DNA of 64,000 nt from positions 167,555 to 231,554 of the forward strand of contig NZ_MVHF01000007.1 in the NCBI RefSeq assembly GCF_002086485.1, written 5' to 3'. This document shows, one piece after another, positions 35,294 to 44,397 of this stretch. Position 1 is the first letter of the stretch. Each line of letters starts with the position of its first letter. The notes under the pieces are model-generated. The model did no database searches. It was not told the DNA's origin and saw nothing but the letters and a program-made list of their open reading frames with translations. A program made the translations under genes and the position numbers. Source of the DNA: Mycobacterium aquaticum. Its GTDB lineage: Bacteria; Actinomycetota; Actinomycetes; Mycobacteriales; Mycobacteriaceae.

Positions 35294-35928
35294 GCACTCC
35301 GACCATCGTCGACAACCCGTTCTTCGCGCGGGTGTGGAAAACGCTGTCGAGCTACGAACCGGACGCGCTGCGCCGGCTGCGGGCCGAGAACCTGACCGGG
35401 CTCACAGGCCGGGTGCTCGAGGTCGGCGCGGGCACCGGCACCAACTTCGCGCTCTACCCCGACACGGTCACCGAGGTCGTGGCGATCGAACCCGAACGCC
35501 ATCTCGCCGAGGTGGCGCAGCAGGCCGCGGCCGTCGCGTCGGTACCTGTCAGGGTGACCGGTGAAACCGCCGAACAATTCGCGAGCTCCGAGCCGTTCGA
35601 CGCGGTGGTCTGCTCACTGGTGCTGTGTTCCATCGATGATCCGGGTGCTGTTCTGCGGCAGCTCTTTTCGTTGTTGCGCCCGGGTGGGCAACTGCGGTAC
35701 CTGGAGCACGTGGCCAGCTCGGGTTACAAGGATCGGCTGCAACGGATCGCCGATGCCACCGTGTGGCCGCGGCTGCTGGGAAACTGCCACACACATCGCG
35801 ACACCGAGCACGCCATCGTAGAGGCCGGTTTCGTGATCGACGGCGCCCGTCGCGAATGGGTGTTGCCGTCCTGGGTGCCGCTGCCGGTGTCGGAGTGGGC
35901 AATCGGGCATGCTGTGCGGCCGGCGTGA
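35290..35928 (+). CDS. Class I SAM-dependent methyltransferase
   Basis: 212 residues from ATG 35290 (ATGA overlap with TetR). SAM motif VLEVGAGTGTNFALYP, acidic loop VVAIEPERHL, and motif IV DAVVCSLVLCSIDDPGAVL, as in UbiE/PmtA-like small-molecule or lipid methyltransferases. It corresponds in order to Rv1147 (memory). Being in the MmpL operon, it may modify the exported molecule. Confidence 0.8.
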   Translation: MSTPTIVDNPFFARVWKTLSSYEPDALRRLRAENLTGLTGRVLEVGAGTGTNFALYPDTVTEVVAIEPERHLAEVAQQAAAVASVPVRVTGETAEQFASSEPFDAVVCSLVLCSIDDPGAVLRQLFSLLRPGGQLRYLEHVASSGYKDRLQRIADATVWPRLLGNCHTHRDTEHAIVEAGFVIDGARREWVLPSWVPLPVSEWAIGHAVRPA

Positions 35929-35942
35929 CTCTCTGGGGGTGA

Positions 35943-36800
35943 CTACACCCTGCTGCTCAGGTAGCACTCGAGTTTGTCCAGCCGCGGTTGCGAGCACGGG
36001 TCCTCGACCGCGACTGCTGCGACACAGCAGGCGATTTCGAGGGCGACGCGATGCGGAAAAGCTCGGGTGAGGGCACATGTCAGAGCCGCAAAGAAGGCAT
36101 CACCCGCGCCGACTGTGCTCACCACTCGGCTGACCGGGAAGGCTTCCAGCGCTTCGGTTTTGCGTCCCCGCTCCCGGAGTTCGGCCCCTTGCGCGCCCAG
36201 CGTCACCGCCACGAGCGCGGCGTCGGCGAGTTCCGGCATGTCGCGGTACTCCGCGGCGTTCACCACAAACAGGTCGGCACGATCGAGCAGCGCGGCCGGG
36301 ATACGTTGACTCGGAGAGGGATTGACGGCGACCAGTCCCTCGAACTGCTCTGCCGCGCGCACGACTTCGGGGATCGGGATCTCGAACTGCAACATCAGCG
36401 CGTCGGCGTCGGCAAGGGCCGCAGGCGGCGCTGCGGCGTGTGCGTTGGCACCGGGAACGACGATGATGCTGTTCTCACCGGCCCGGTCGACGCCGATCAG
36501 CGCCATACCGGATGGAAGCACGTCATCGAACTCGACGGTGCTCACGTCGACGCCGAAGCTCTCCAACTGCTCGCGCAGCCAGACTCCGTCGGCGTCGTTG
36601 CCGACCGCGCCGATCATCCGGCTGCGGCCGAGCAGCTGCGCTGCGGCGGCAGCCTGGTTGGCGCCTTTGCCGCCGAGCCCGCGGACGACGCGATGAGCCA
36701 GCACCGTCTGCCCAGGCCTGGGCAAGGTCTCGACTTCGACGGTCAGATCGAGGTTGATGCTGCCCAGGACGGCGATGAGTGGTTCAGGGCCGGTCGGCAT
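35943..36800 (-). CDS. PfkB family sugar kinase, ribokinase-like
   Basis: 285 residues. PfkB signatures: N-terminal GSINLDLTVEVETLPRPGQTV, GGKGANQAAAAAQLL, and the C-terminal TVGAGDAFFAALTCAL with the catalytic Asp. It phosphorylates a hydroxyl on a sugar or nucleoside. Last gene of the LacI operon, three bases after the ureohydrolase-like gene. Ribose is the default guess, but ADP-ribose, nucleoside or other sugar derivatives are equally open. Confidence 0.8.
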   Translation of the reverse strand: MPTGPEPLIAVLGSINLDLTVEVETLPRPGQTVLAHRVVRGLGGKGANQAAAAAQLLGRSRMIGAVGNDADGVWLREQLESFGVDVSTVEFDDVLPSGMALIGVDRAGENSIIVVPGANAHAAAPPAALADADALMLQFEIPIPEVVRAAEQFEGLVAVNPSPSQRIPAALLDRADLFVVNAAEYRDMPELADAALVAVTLGAQGAELRERGRKTEALEAFPVSRVVSTVGAGDAFFAALTCALTRAFPHRVALEIACCVAAVAVEDPCSQPRLDKLECYLSSRV

Positions 36801-36803
36801 GGT

Positions 36804-37694
36804 CTATTCAGCCGACCTTTCGCTCCCTGCGAGAGGTAGGCCGTGCAATATGGAGCGCAGCGCGACGGCTTCGCGGGGAACGAATTCGGCCACCGTCAGG
36901 CCGACCAGATCGAACGCTTCCGCGATGGCCGCGATGGTGCGCAGTGCGGTCGCCTTCGAGATTCCGCCCTTCTCCCATGCCATTCCGAAGGCGAGTTCAT
37001 CGCTGTCGATAACATCGAGGTCGAAGTGGACCGCGACATGGCGGACTCCGCTGTCGCGGATCCACCCGAGGACCGCGTCGACGAATGGCTCGGTGTCGGC
37101 GGGCGGAATCAGGCGCAGCCCCCAGGACTCATGCGTGTGGCTGTCTTGATCGTCCCACGCGTGCACCCCTGCGAGCAGGACCCGACTCGACGGCAGCGTG
37201 GCCGGCATGCTCTCGAGGACGTCGTTGTCGCCGCGCCCCGACAGGTGGCTGACCACCATGGTGTTGAAGCCACGGTTCGGGCCGCCGGGCAGGTTGCAGT
37301 CGGCGTGACTGTCGAGCCAGATGACGACAAGGTCGTCGGCGTATCGTTCGGCGAGGTAGCCGAACGGTGTCAGGCTGACGGCACACGTGCCACCGAGAGT
37401 GAGGATGCGGTCGGCGTCCGCTTCGCGTATGAGCGACAGCGCTTCCGCGTGTTGGCGCAGCACCTCGTCCTTCCCGACGATGCCGTCGATCTCAGGTAGG
37501 TCGTGGCTGTAGTCGGGCACCGCCACGCGCACGGTGGGCCCATCGTGCCGGGGAGCCAGCGCGGCTGTCAGTTGTCCGCCGAGGCCGTAGACGGTGCGGC
37601 TTTCGGCGACGTCGAGGCCGGGGGTGTAGTGCGCCACGGCCTGCGGTTCGCCGCCCTGCCATTGCGGCCATTCGAGTCGCAACGTGGTCATCAT
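36804..37694 (-). CDS. Ureohydrolase (arginase/agmatinase) superfamily protein
   Basis: 296 residues from ATG 37694 (ATGA overlap with the permease; ATG 37691 possible). The manganese motifs are DSHADCN and HFDLDVIDS, giving five of six expected ligands; the first motif GGDHS reads GGTCAVS, with Cys in place of the metal-binding His and Thr for Asp. Family members hydrolyse guanidino compounds to urea plus amine. The changed site may mean a different metal number or substrate. Fifth gene of the LacI operon. Confidence 0.75.
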   Translation of the reverse strand: MMTTLRLEWPQWQGGEPQAVAHYTPGLDVAESRTVYGLGGQLTAALAPRHDGPTVRVAVPDYSHDLPEIDGIVGKDEVLRQHAEALSLIREADADRILTLGGTCAVSLTPFGYLAERYADDLVVIWLDSHADCNLPGGPNRGFNTMVVSHLSGRGDNDVLESMPATLPSSRVLLAGVHAWDDQDSHTHESWGLRLIPPADTEPFVDAVLGWIRDSGVRHVAVHFDLDVIDSDELAFGMAWEKGGISKATALRTIAAIAEAFDLVGLTVAEFVPREAVALRSILHGLPLAGSERSAE

Positions 37695-39136
37695 CGACCT
37701 CCCACCGGGCTGGATGTCGCGGTCACCCGAGTGTCGATGGTGTTGATGGGGGAACGTGCGACCAGTTGGTATTCGGCTTCGCGATCGAAGTCGCGGGTCA
37801 GGAACAGGTACAGCCCGCCTGATACGAAAAGCCCTACGGCGAAGGAGAAGTCGGCGCCGCCGATTGCCGCAGCGGCGGGGCCAACCCAGACGGTGGTGCT
37901 GAAGAACGGGATCATCGCGATGAATCCCACTGTGTAGCTGATCATTCCCGAGCGTCCCCAGCGCCCGTAGATGCCGCCATCGGTCTTGAGGATGTCGCTG
38001 ATGGAGAGGATTCCCCGGCGAACGATGTAGTAGTCGATGAGGTTGACGGCGGTCCACGGGATGAGGAAGTAGGTCAGGATCGCCAGGAAGACGCTGAACG
38101 CGTTGAGTGCGTTCTCCGGCACGAAGAGGCTGGCGAAGATGGCGATCGAGCCGAGCGACACGATCGCTGCTGCCCTGACCTTGAAGGTTGAGGTGAAGCG
38201 GCGGAAGCCTTCGACCGCCGTGAGAAACGCGATGGATCCGCTGTAGAAGGCCACCGCGACGGCATTGAGGCAGGTGAGCAGCGACACCACCATCATGACG
38301 CCGGCCAGCACCGGGGACATGTTCGCGGCGAGTTGGTCGAAACCCGCGACGGTGCTGGCATCGGGGTAGGCGATCGCCAGGATGGCACCGAGAATCTCGA
38401 TCCAGATCGCCGAGAGCAAGGTGCCGCCGAAGACGGTCGCCGACACCTTCCAACCGGATATCCATTCGGGCAGATAGCGGGTGTAGTCGGAAACCACTGG
38501 CGCGACGGCGATCTGGAACGTTGCCGACGCGGCGAACTGCAGCAGGAACGGCGCGAGCCCGAAGTCGGCGACGCCGAGGTAGGCGCCGACGGGCAGATAG
38601 CGCAATGCGCACACGCTCAGCACGACCAGTGCGGCGAGCATCAGGTAGGAGACGGTCTTCTCCGCCCGTAGCACCACCTGGTAGCCGATGGTGGCCACCA
38701 GCAGCGCGACGACGCCGACGCCCAGGGACAGTACCGGTAGTGAAATCCCTGTGGTGATGACGTGAATCGACGCCGCACCGGTCTGCACATAGAAGATGGC
38801 GAAGCCGAACTGCACGAGAGTCGCTGCCACGAGCGGCAGTACGGCGCCGCGCGTCCCGAACTGCGCCCGGGACTGGATCATCTGGGGCAGTCCCATGCGC
38901 GGGCCTTGCGCCCCGTGAAAGGCCTGGAACAGCGTGCCGAAGACGCTGCCGAGCACGATCGCCGTGATCGACCATCGCAGGCCGAGGCCGGCGAGCGACC
39001 CGAGTGCCCCGGTGGACGCCGTGAGGAACGAGGCGTTGATCATGAACCACAACTGGGTCTGCGACCAGAGACTTCCCGTGCGTGCCGAGGGCGGCACATA
39101 GTCGAACGAACGGTCTTCGACGAGTTCTACGGCCAT
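37691..39136 (-). CDS. NCS1 family nucleobase/hydantoin-type permease
   Basis: 481 residues from ATG 39136 with AAGGA seven bases upstream. About twelve membrane helices in the NCS1 (cytosine/purines/uracil/thiamine/allantoin) arrangement. The early segment SLWSQTQLWFMINASFLTASTG holds the family substrate-site Asn, and FQIAVAPVVSDYTRYLPEW is the family motif. It imports a nitrogen heterocycle with Na+ or H+. Its co-operonic hydrolases should act on that substrate. Confidence 0.85.
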   Translation of the reverse strand: MAVELVEDRSFDYVPPSARTGSLWSQTQLWFMINASFLTASTGALGSLAGLGLRWSITAIVLGSVFGTLFQAFHGAQGPRMGLPQMIQSRAQFGTRGAVLPLVAATLVQFGFAIFYVQTGAASIHVITTGISLPVLSLGVGVVALLVATIGYQVVLRAEKTVSYLMLAALVVLSVCALRYLPVGAYLGVADFGLAPFLLQFAASATFQIAVAPVVSDYTRYLPEWISGWKVSATVFGGTLLSAIWIEILGAILAIAYPDASTVAGFDQLAANMSPVLAGVMMVVSLLTCLNAVAVAFYSGSIAFLTAVEGFRRFTSTFKVRAAAIVSLGSIAIFASLFVPENALNAFSVFLAILTYFLIPWTAVNLIDYYIVRRGILSISDILKTDGGIYGRWGRSGMISYTVGFIAMIPFFSTTVWVGPAAAAIGGADFSFAVGLFVSGGLYLFLTRDFDREAEYQLVARSPINTIDTRVTATSSPVGGR

Positions 39137-39158
39137 TGTTTGTCCTTGGTTGCTGTCG

Positions 39159-39923
39159 TTACCGGGCGTCGACGGTGGTGCGGTCTGCCGCCCATGCCAT
39201 GAGCGCGAGCCAGAGTGCGGCGTACCCCTCCCAGGCCACGAATGACGGTGGCGCCCAGTGCGGGGACATGTCGGAGGTGAATGCGACCGAGCGACCGGCC
39301 TTGACCGTGCGGACCGCGACAAGGGGGGAGCCATTGATTTCGGCCAGCACCTCGGAATCGAGATGCGGGTTGGTGCGGTTGAAACCGAGCAACGCGGGCC
39401 AGGTTTCACCCGTGCTGCCGAGGGCAGGGTGGCCTGCGGCGGTCACGGTCGGTACCGCGCCCTCGGGGGTTTCGGCACGATCGTCGGTCAGCAGTGGCGC
39501 AACGGCGAGAATGTCGCCGATCGGGCTGTTGGCGTAGTTGGCCTTGGCGTCGATTCCGGAGAACGACAGATAGCCGCCGATCATGGCCAGGCCGCCGCCA
39601 GTCTCGACGTATTCCCGAAGGGCGGCAAGACGATTGGGTTCGGGCTGGCTGCGGTTGAACACCGCCCGAGTGAGCAGGAATGTGTTGGCTCCGACATCGC
39701 TGATCACGACGACGTCGTACTCGCCGAACTCGGCCGGCGAACGCGGACAATCGCTTTCGATCTTGTGGGCCGGGATGTGCGTGACGTCCCACCCACCTGA
39801 GCGCATCGCGGCGACGAATTCGGCGCCACCCTCGACGTATTCGGTGGTGGTGAAGGTGTCGAACCCTTTTTGGTGGATCATGTGGGTGGTCCAAGACTCA
39901 CCGAGCAGAAGCAAACGCGGCAT
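39159..39923 (-). CDS. Glutamine-amidotransferase-like (DUF1355/ThuA-like) protein
   Basis: 254 residues, soluble. The fold is class I glutamine amidotransferase-like: PRLLLLGESW at the N-terminus, YDVVVISDVGANTFLL, and YVETGGGLAMIGGYLSFSG where the nucleophile elbow would be, but that elbow has Gly-Gly-Tyr and no Cys. It is therefore not a normal glutaminase. Homologues are hydrolase-like proteins of unknown substrate. Sits between the lactonase-like and permease genes, 18 and 22 bases away. Confidence 0.65.
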   Translation of the reverse strand: MPRLLLLGESWTTHMIHQKGFDTFTTTEYVEGGAEFVAAMRSGGWDVTHIPAHKIESDCPRSPAEFGEYDVVVISDVGANTFLLTRAVFNRSQPEPNRLAALREYVETGGGLAMIGGYLSFSGIDAKANYANSPIGDILAVAPLLTDDRAETPEGAVPTVTAAGHPALGSTGETWPALLGFNRTNPHLDSEVLAEINGSPLVAVRTVKAGRSVAFTSDMSPHWAPPSFVAWEGYAALWLALMAWAADRTTVDAR

Positions 39924-39941
39924 GACAGAGGTCCTATCTGA

Positions 39942-40766
39942 TCAAGAGATGGTTCCGGAGGGGAAGTGCTGCAGGAATTTCCAGTCGTGTTCGGGGACGA
40001 TGATGTCCGCCGAGTTGCGGATCCTGTCGTAGCCCGTCATGAGCTCCGGCAGATTCCAGAATGAGCCCATCGGCCAGTTGAGTTCGAGATTGACGTAGTT
40101 GTACATCACATCGCTTGTCAAACACACTACGCCCGAGCCGGTTTCGACCAGCACCACCATACATCCCGGGGTGTGGCCGCCGATCTTCAGCAACCGGATT
40201 CCGTCGGCGAGGTCGTAATCGCCGTCGATCACGCACAGCCGGTCGCGGATCTGATCAACCTTGTACACGTACTCCGGGTAGTAGAACATGCAGAAATGAG
40301 GTGGTGTGGTGGCTTGTGGCAACTCGTCCTTCTGCACGAAAAACGTTGCGTTCGGGAAGATCTCGTTGTTTCCCACATGGTCGAAGTGCAGGTGGGTCAG
40401 GACGACGATGTCGACGTCCTCGGGCTTGACGCCGTAGCGGGCGAGCCCGGCCCGGAGATCCTGGTCATGGCTGCGTGACGCGACGAAGTCGACGCCGTAG
40501 CGGTGCTGCATCGCCGCGACTTCGTCGACGTCACCCAGTCCGGAGTCGATGAGAATGGTCTTGTCACCACCGAGGATGAGCCACACGGGCACCGGGACCA
40601 TGACACCCTCGTGCACCGAACCATCAAGGCGCACAATGTCATCGCGGAAGCCGTACAGAAGTGCCTTGTTATCGGGGATGTCGGGGTGAATTCCGCTGTT
40701 GAGGATGGATACCGACAACGAGCTCTCGAGCTCGCCGGTGACGATGTGGTGAATCTGAAGAGACAT
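39942..40766 (-). CDS. Metallo-beta-lactamase fold lactonase-like hydrolase
   Basis: 274 residues. The dizinc signature THLHFDHVGN is followed by GGHTPGCMVVLVET and the late His in PEHDWKF. The N-terminal part (VPVPVWLILGGDKTILIDSGLGD) groups with AiiA-type acyl-homoserine lactonases and 4-pyridoxolactonase. In this operon it more likely opens a lactone or cyclic amide of the imported compound than quenches signals. First structural gene after lacI, 49 bases downstream. Confidence 0.8.
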   Translation of the reverse strand: MSLQIHHIVTGELESSLSVSILNSGIHPDIPDNKALLYGFRDDIVRLDGSVHEGVMVPVPVWLILGGDKTILIDSGLGDVDEVAAMQHRYGVDFVASRSHDQDLRAGLARYGVKPEDVDIVVLTHLHFDHVGNNEIFPNATFFVQKDELPQATTPPHFCMFYYPEYVYKVDQIRDRLCVIDGDYDLADGIRLLKIGGHTPGCMVVLVETGSGVVCLTSDVMYNYVNLELNWPMGSFWNLPELMTGYDRIRNSADIIVPEHDWKFLQHFPSGTIS

Positions 40767-40815
40767 GCTGTTCCTTTGGTTCGCTGCGGGTCAGCCCGCA
40801 CAGCTACGACGCCGG

Positions 40816-41829
40816 TCAGTCGGCGTCGGACATGCACAGTGACGTCGTCCCGCGCACGATGAGTTCCACGCGCTGGACGTGCCGTTCGGCCGGTGGCGGG
40901 CTTGAGGTGTCGATCGAGGCGATGAGTGCCTCCGCGGCACGGAATCCGAGCTGCCACACGTCTTGTCTGACGGTCGTCAGGCCCGGATTGGTCATGCCGG
41001 CGATGTTGATGTCGTCGAACCCGACGACCGAAACATCTTGCGGGACATGCAAACCGATCTCCATCAGCCGCTTCATCGCGCCGAGCGCCATCAGATCGTT
41101 CGTCGCGAAGACGGCAGAGAAATCGATGTCGTGCAGCGGGCCGACGGCATCGGTCAGCGCCGCGTATCCGCCGTCGTAGGTGAAGTCGCCGCCGATCACC
41201 ACGGGTTGCGGGAGATCGTGTGACACCCAGGCGTCCGAAAAGCCCTGTGCGCGGTCGTCGGAGCTGGCGAGCCCGGCCATGGACAGGATGATTGCGTCTG
41301 TGTGGCCGAGTCCGATGAGGTGCTCGGCGGCAAGCCGACCGCCTTCGGCATTGTCGGAAACGAATGAGCAGGTGTTCGACCCGAGCACCTCTTCGTCGAC
41401 CAGCACCACCGGGATGCTGCCGAGGGAATCGGCCATTTCCCGGTGGGTGGTCGGTGAGCCGGCCGCGTAGACCACGCCGTCGACCGCGCGGGAGCGGATG
41501 GTCTCCAGGTAGAGCAGTTCGCGGTCGTGATTGAACGCCGAATTGCAGAGCACCATGTTGTACCCGGCATCGATCGCCGCCTCTTCGACGCCTTTGGCCA
41601 ACTCGGCGAAGAAACTGTTCGAGATGTCCGGGACGATCAGGCCGAGCAGTCGGGTGCCGCCTGTGGCCAGGTTCTGGGCGGCGCGGCGAGGGCTGTAGCC
41701 GAGTTCGTCCATGACCTCCTGCACGCGGCGTCTGGTCTCCTCCGACACTGCGCGCCGACCGCTGAGCGCATGCGACACCGTCGTCGGGCTGACACCCGCC
41801 AGCCGCGCGACTTCAGCGATCGTGGCCAT
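40816..41829 (-). CDS. LacI family transcriptional repressor
   Basis: 337 residues from ATG 41829, with AGGAG six bases upstream. N-terminal LacI helix-turn-helix and hinge: MATIAEVARLAGVSPTTVSHAL then RAAQNLATGG. The periplasmic-binding-like ligand domain has LLGLIVPDISNSFFAELAKG and SVVGFDDINIAGMTNPGLTT, typical for sugars or nucleosides. A perfect 18-bp LacI-type palindrome lies 12 bases before its start, so the repressor should control itself and the five genes behind it. Confidence 0.9.
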   Translation of the reverse strand: MATIAEVARLAGVSPTTVSHALSGRRAVSEETRRRVQEVMDELGYSPRRAAQNLATGGTRLLGLIVPDISNSFFAELAKGVEEAAIDAGYNMVLCNSAFNHDRELLYLETIRSRAVDGVVYAAGSPTTHREMADSLGSIPVVLVDEEVLGSNTCSFVSDNAEGGRLAAEHLIGLGHTDAIILSMAGLASSDDRAQGFSDAWVSHDLPQPVVIGGDFTYDGGYAALTDAVGPLHDIDFSAVFATNDLMALGAMKRLMEIGLHVPQDVSVVGFDDINIAGMTNPGLTTVRQDVWQLGFRAAEALIASIDTSSPPPAERHVQRVELIVRGTTSLCMSDAD

Positions 41830-41840
41830 CCTCAACTCCT

Positions 41841-41900
41841 ATGCAAAGCGCTTTGCATGATGCAGATCGCAATCTAGCGCGTACGAACCATTGAGTGCAA
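41841..41900 (-). promoter_or_regulatory. LacI operator and promoter of the catabolic operon
   Basis: ATGCAAAGCGCTTTGCAT (41841-41858) is a perfect palindrome with the central CG of LacI/GalR operators. Upstream on the minus strand are TTGCAC (41895-41900) and TAGATT (41871-41876), spaced by 18 bases. The operator lies just past the expected transcription start. Confidence 0.8.
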
Positions 41901-41941
41901 TACCTATGGAACGGCGACGGCCTCAGCCCAGCAGTGCGGCC

Positions 41942-42661
41942 CTAGCCGAGAAGTGTCGGCAGGCGCTGCAGCAGTCCGGGCAGCGCGCTCACCGCGGTCT
42001 CCCGCAACGACACCGTCGCGCTGTCCGACAGCGGTGTGCGCTGCGGATTGACCTCGATGACGGGGATGCCGTTGGCCAGCGCTGCCTCGGGAAGACCGGC
42101 CGCCGGGTACACGATCGAACTGGTCCCCACCACGATGACGAGGTCGGAATTGCCCACCGCGGCCACCGATTGTTGCCAGGCCCGCTCGGGCAGCGGTTCG
42201 CCGAACCAGACCACGTTCGGCCGGATCAGCCCGCCGCAGAAGCACACTGGCGGCTCGACCTCCTCCACGGGCTCCGGCATCTCCGGCAGCACCCCTTCGA
42301 ATTGTGATTCGCAAGCGTCACAGCGGAATTCGAAGAGACTGCCATGCAGATGGTGCACATTGGTGCTGCCGGCCCGCTCGTGCAGGTTGTCGACATTCTG
42401 GGTCACCACGTGCACGTCGGCGTAGTCCTGCCAGGCCGCCACGGCGCGATGTCCGTTGTTCGGTTCGACCGCATCCATCATGTAGTGCCGCCACAGGTAC
42501 CAGGCCCATACGCGCTCCGGGTGCCGCTGCCACCCTTCCGAGCTCGAGATCTCGTAGGGGTCGACCTTGGCCCACAGGCCCGTCTCGACGTCGCGGAAGG
42601 TCGGCACGCCACTTTCCGCCGATATCCCCGCACCGCTGAGCACTGTCAATTGCACGTTCAC
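41942..42661 (-). CDS. cobB: Sir2-type NAD-dependent protein deacylase
   Basis: 239 residues from GTG 42661 (GTG 42655 also in frame). NAD motif [26 protein letters not shown], catalytic His in HLHGSLFEF, and zinc ligands CDAC and CFCGG. It removes acetyl or longer acyl groups from protein lysines, forming O-acyl-ADP-ribose. Order and length match Rv1151c (memory). Divergent from the small GntR gene, 31 bases away. Confidence 0.9.
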   Translation of the reverse strand: MNVQLTVLSGAGISAESGVPTFRDVETGLWAKVDPYEISSSEGWQRHPERVWAWYLWRHYMMDAVEPNNGHRAVAAWQDYADVHVVTQNVDNLHERAGSTNVHHLHGSLFEFRCDACESQFEGVLPEMPEPVEEVEPPVCFCGGLIRPNVVWFGEPLPERAWQQSVAAVGNSDLVIVVGTSSIVYPAAGLPEAALANGIPVIEVNPQRTPLSDSATVSLRETAVSALPGLLQRLPTLLG

Positions 42662-42692
42662 CAACGTAGCGGCTTTGGGTGATACTGAGCAC

Positions 42693-43058
42693 GTGACCGA
42701 GTTGGGGGATTGGGTCCGGGTCGATCCGGATGCTGACAGGCCGTTGTTCGACCAGTTGAGAATCCAGATCATCGACGGCATCAGAGACGGGCGCCTTTCG
42801 CCGGGCACCCGGCTGCCGACGGTCCGGGAGTTGGCGGGCCAGATCGGACTGGCTGTCAACACCGTGGCCAGGGCTTATCGCGAACTTGAGGCGGCAGGCG
42901 TGCTGGAGACCCGCGGACGGTACGGCACGTTTGTCGCGCGGGCCGATCCGGCGGATGCCGCGATGGCCGCGGCCGCGAATTCGTTTGCCGAAGCGGCTCG
43001 GGCGCTGGGCATCGCCAAGGTCGATGCGCTGCGTTACCTCGACACGGCATTCGACTAA
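42693..43058 (+). CDS. GntR family (YtrA-type) regulator
   Basis: 121 residues from GTG 42693. A winged helix ([37 protein letters not shown]) is followed by a short helical dimerisation tail, with no ligand domain, as in the YtrA subfamily. GATACT about ten bases before the start may be a -10 box, giving a leaderless message. Matches Rv1152 in length and place (memory). Its end overlaps the convergent PucR-type gene by four bases. Confidence 0.85.
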   Translation: MTELGDWVRVDPDADRPLFDQLRIQIIDGIRDGRLSPGTRLPTVRELAGQIGLAVNTVARAYRELEAAGVLETRGRYGTFVARADPADAAMAAAANSFAEAARALGIAKVDALRYLDTAFD

Positions 43059-44266
43059 CCGCGCGGGTTCGCCTGACCCCGCCAGCGCACCACGTCGAGA
43101 GCCACCGCGACGTCGACGGCGGATTCGGCGAGCGGGCGGGGCAGGAGTTCATCGGCGCGGGCCAGCCGACGCAGCAGCGTGTTGCGGTGCGTGTAGAGCG
43201 TCGCTGCCGCGCGCGACGCGTTGCACTGCTGTTCGACGAAAGTCCGTACCGTTTCCTGCAATTCGGTACTTGCTGTCTCGAAATCACCGAGCACTCGACT
43301 GACGAAGGCGGCAGCGCGGTCGGCGTCGGCGGTGATCAGCGCGACCAGTTCGATCTCGGTGAAGGTGGCGATCTGCTGTGGCGAGTGCAGCCGCGCCATC
43401 ATGTGCTGGGTGGTGAGCGCGCCGAAATGGCTGCGCCGGAAGCCGTCCACGCCCTCGGCGGTCGGTCCGATCGCGATCCGGATGTCGGGATCCGCACGGA
43501 TGTGCTCACCCAGCGCTGCCACGTCGATCGGGCTGTGTGTCCACACCCAGCGCGTGGCCACGCTGGCCAGCAGGCTCAGGGGGCGCGTCACCCCGAAAGA
43601 CTCGGCGGCGCGGTCCAATCGGACCAGGTCGCTGTCCGGGCGTTCGGTCCAGATCACCGCCGCGGTGTGCGCGCCGGTCAGTGAGTAGCCGAGGCGCGTC
43701 TCGGCGCGCTGGCGCGGGATCGGGGCCCCGTCGAGGATCAGTGCGACAGTTTCGCGCCGCTCGGCATGGGTGCCCCGGGTGAGCTCGTCGCGCTCGAGCT
43801 CGATCTGCGCGGCAATACCGGACAGCGTCGCATCGATGAAGGCGCTGATCGACCGTGAGCAGACGTCGAGCAGTTCGTGCAATTGCCCGGCGTCCGATGT
43901 CAGTTCGAAGGCGATTTCCATGAGGCGCCGCCACGCGACACCCTCGCCGACCCGGTAGGCGTCGAGTGGGAATCCGGTGATGCCGCGCCGCACCATTTCC
44001 CGTGCGATGCTCAGTGGTTCGGGCCCGGTGTTCGGCGGCACCGGCGCCCCTGGGTCACGGACATTGGCCGCACCCCAGAAGAACAGATTGGCCCGGTTGC
44101 TGCGGCTGACCGCACCCGCGAGTTCGGGATCCGCCGCGATCACCGGGCTGGCGGCCAGCACGGCTTCGTCGAGCTCCTCCAGCCATTCCGGGCGTGCGGT
44201 TACGACGATCTGCGCGCATTGCCGGATCAGCTCCCGCACCTGCGGTGACGGCAGTTGCCACGTCAT
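43055..44266 (-). CDS. PucR/CdaR-type transcriptional regulator
   Basis: 403 residues. A helical N-terminal region (about 1-160) and a GGDEF-like middle region (about 170-300) precede the PucR helix-turn-helix at the C-terminus ([29 protein letters not shown] in sections). Such regulators usually activate a neighbouring catabolic gene. It is divergent from the monooxygenase gene; a 17-bp palindrome lies 19 bases before its start codon. Confidence 0.8.
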   Translation of the reverse strand: MTWQLPSPQVRELIRQCAQIVVTARPEWLEELDEAVLAASPVIAADPELAGAVSRSNRANLFFWGAANVRDPGAPVPPNTGPEPLSIAREMVRRGITGFPLDAYRVGEGVAWRRLMEIAFELTSDAGQLHELLDVCSRSISAFIDATLSGIAAQIELERDELTRGTHAERRETVALILDGAPIPRQRAETRLGYSLTGAHTAAVIWTERPDSDLVRLDRAAESFGVTRPLSLLASVATRWVWTHSPIDVAALGEHIRADPDIRIAIGPTAEGVDGFRRSHFGALTTQHMMARLHSPQQIATFTEIELVALITADADRAAAFVSRVLGDFETASTELQETVRTFVEQQCNASRAAATLYTHRNTLLRRLARADELLPRPLAESAVDVAVALDVVRWRGQANPRG

Positions 44267-44284
44267 CCGCCAAGCCTAGGGCGG

Positions 44285-44301
44285 TGGTGCACAGTGCACC
44301 A
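44285..44301. promoter_or_regulatory. Palindromic operator between PucR-type gene and monooxygenase
   Basis: TGGTGCAC-A-GTGCACCA: perfect eight-base arms around one base, in the 131-base divergent gap. The simplest reading is the binding site of the PucR-type regulator. Confidence 0.65.
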
Positions 44302-44397
44302 TCGACTCTTCGAAATGGTTTGTTTTGACCTTGGTGGCGCCCCCGGAACCCGCGACGATTGAACACATCTCCACCAGACCACCCCACGGGAGCCCGA

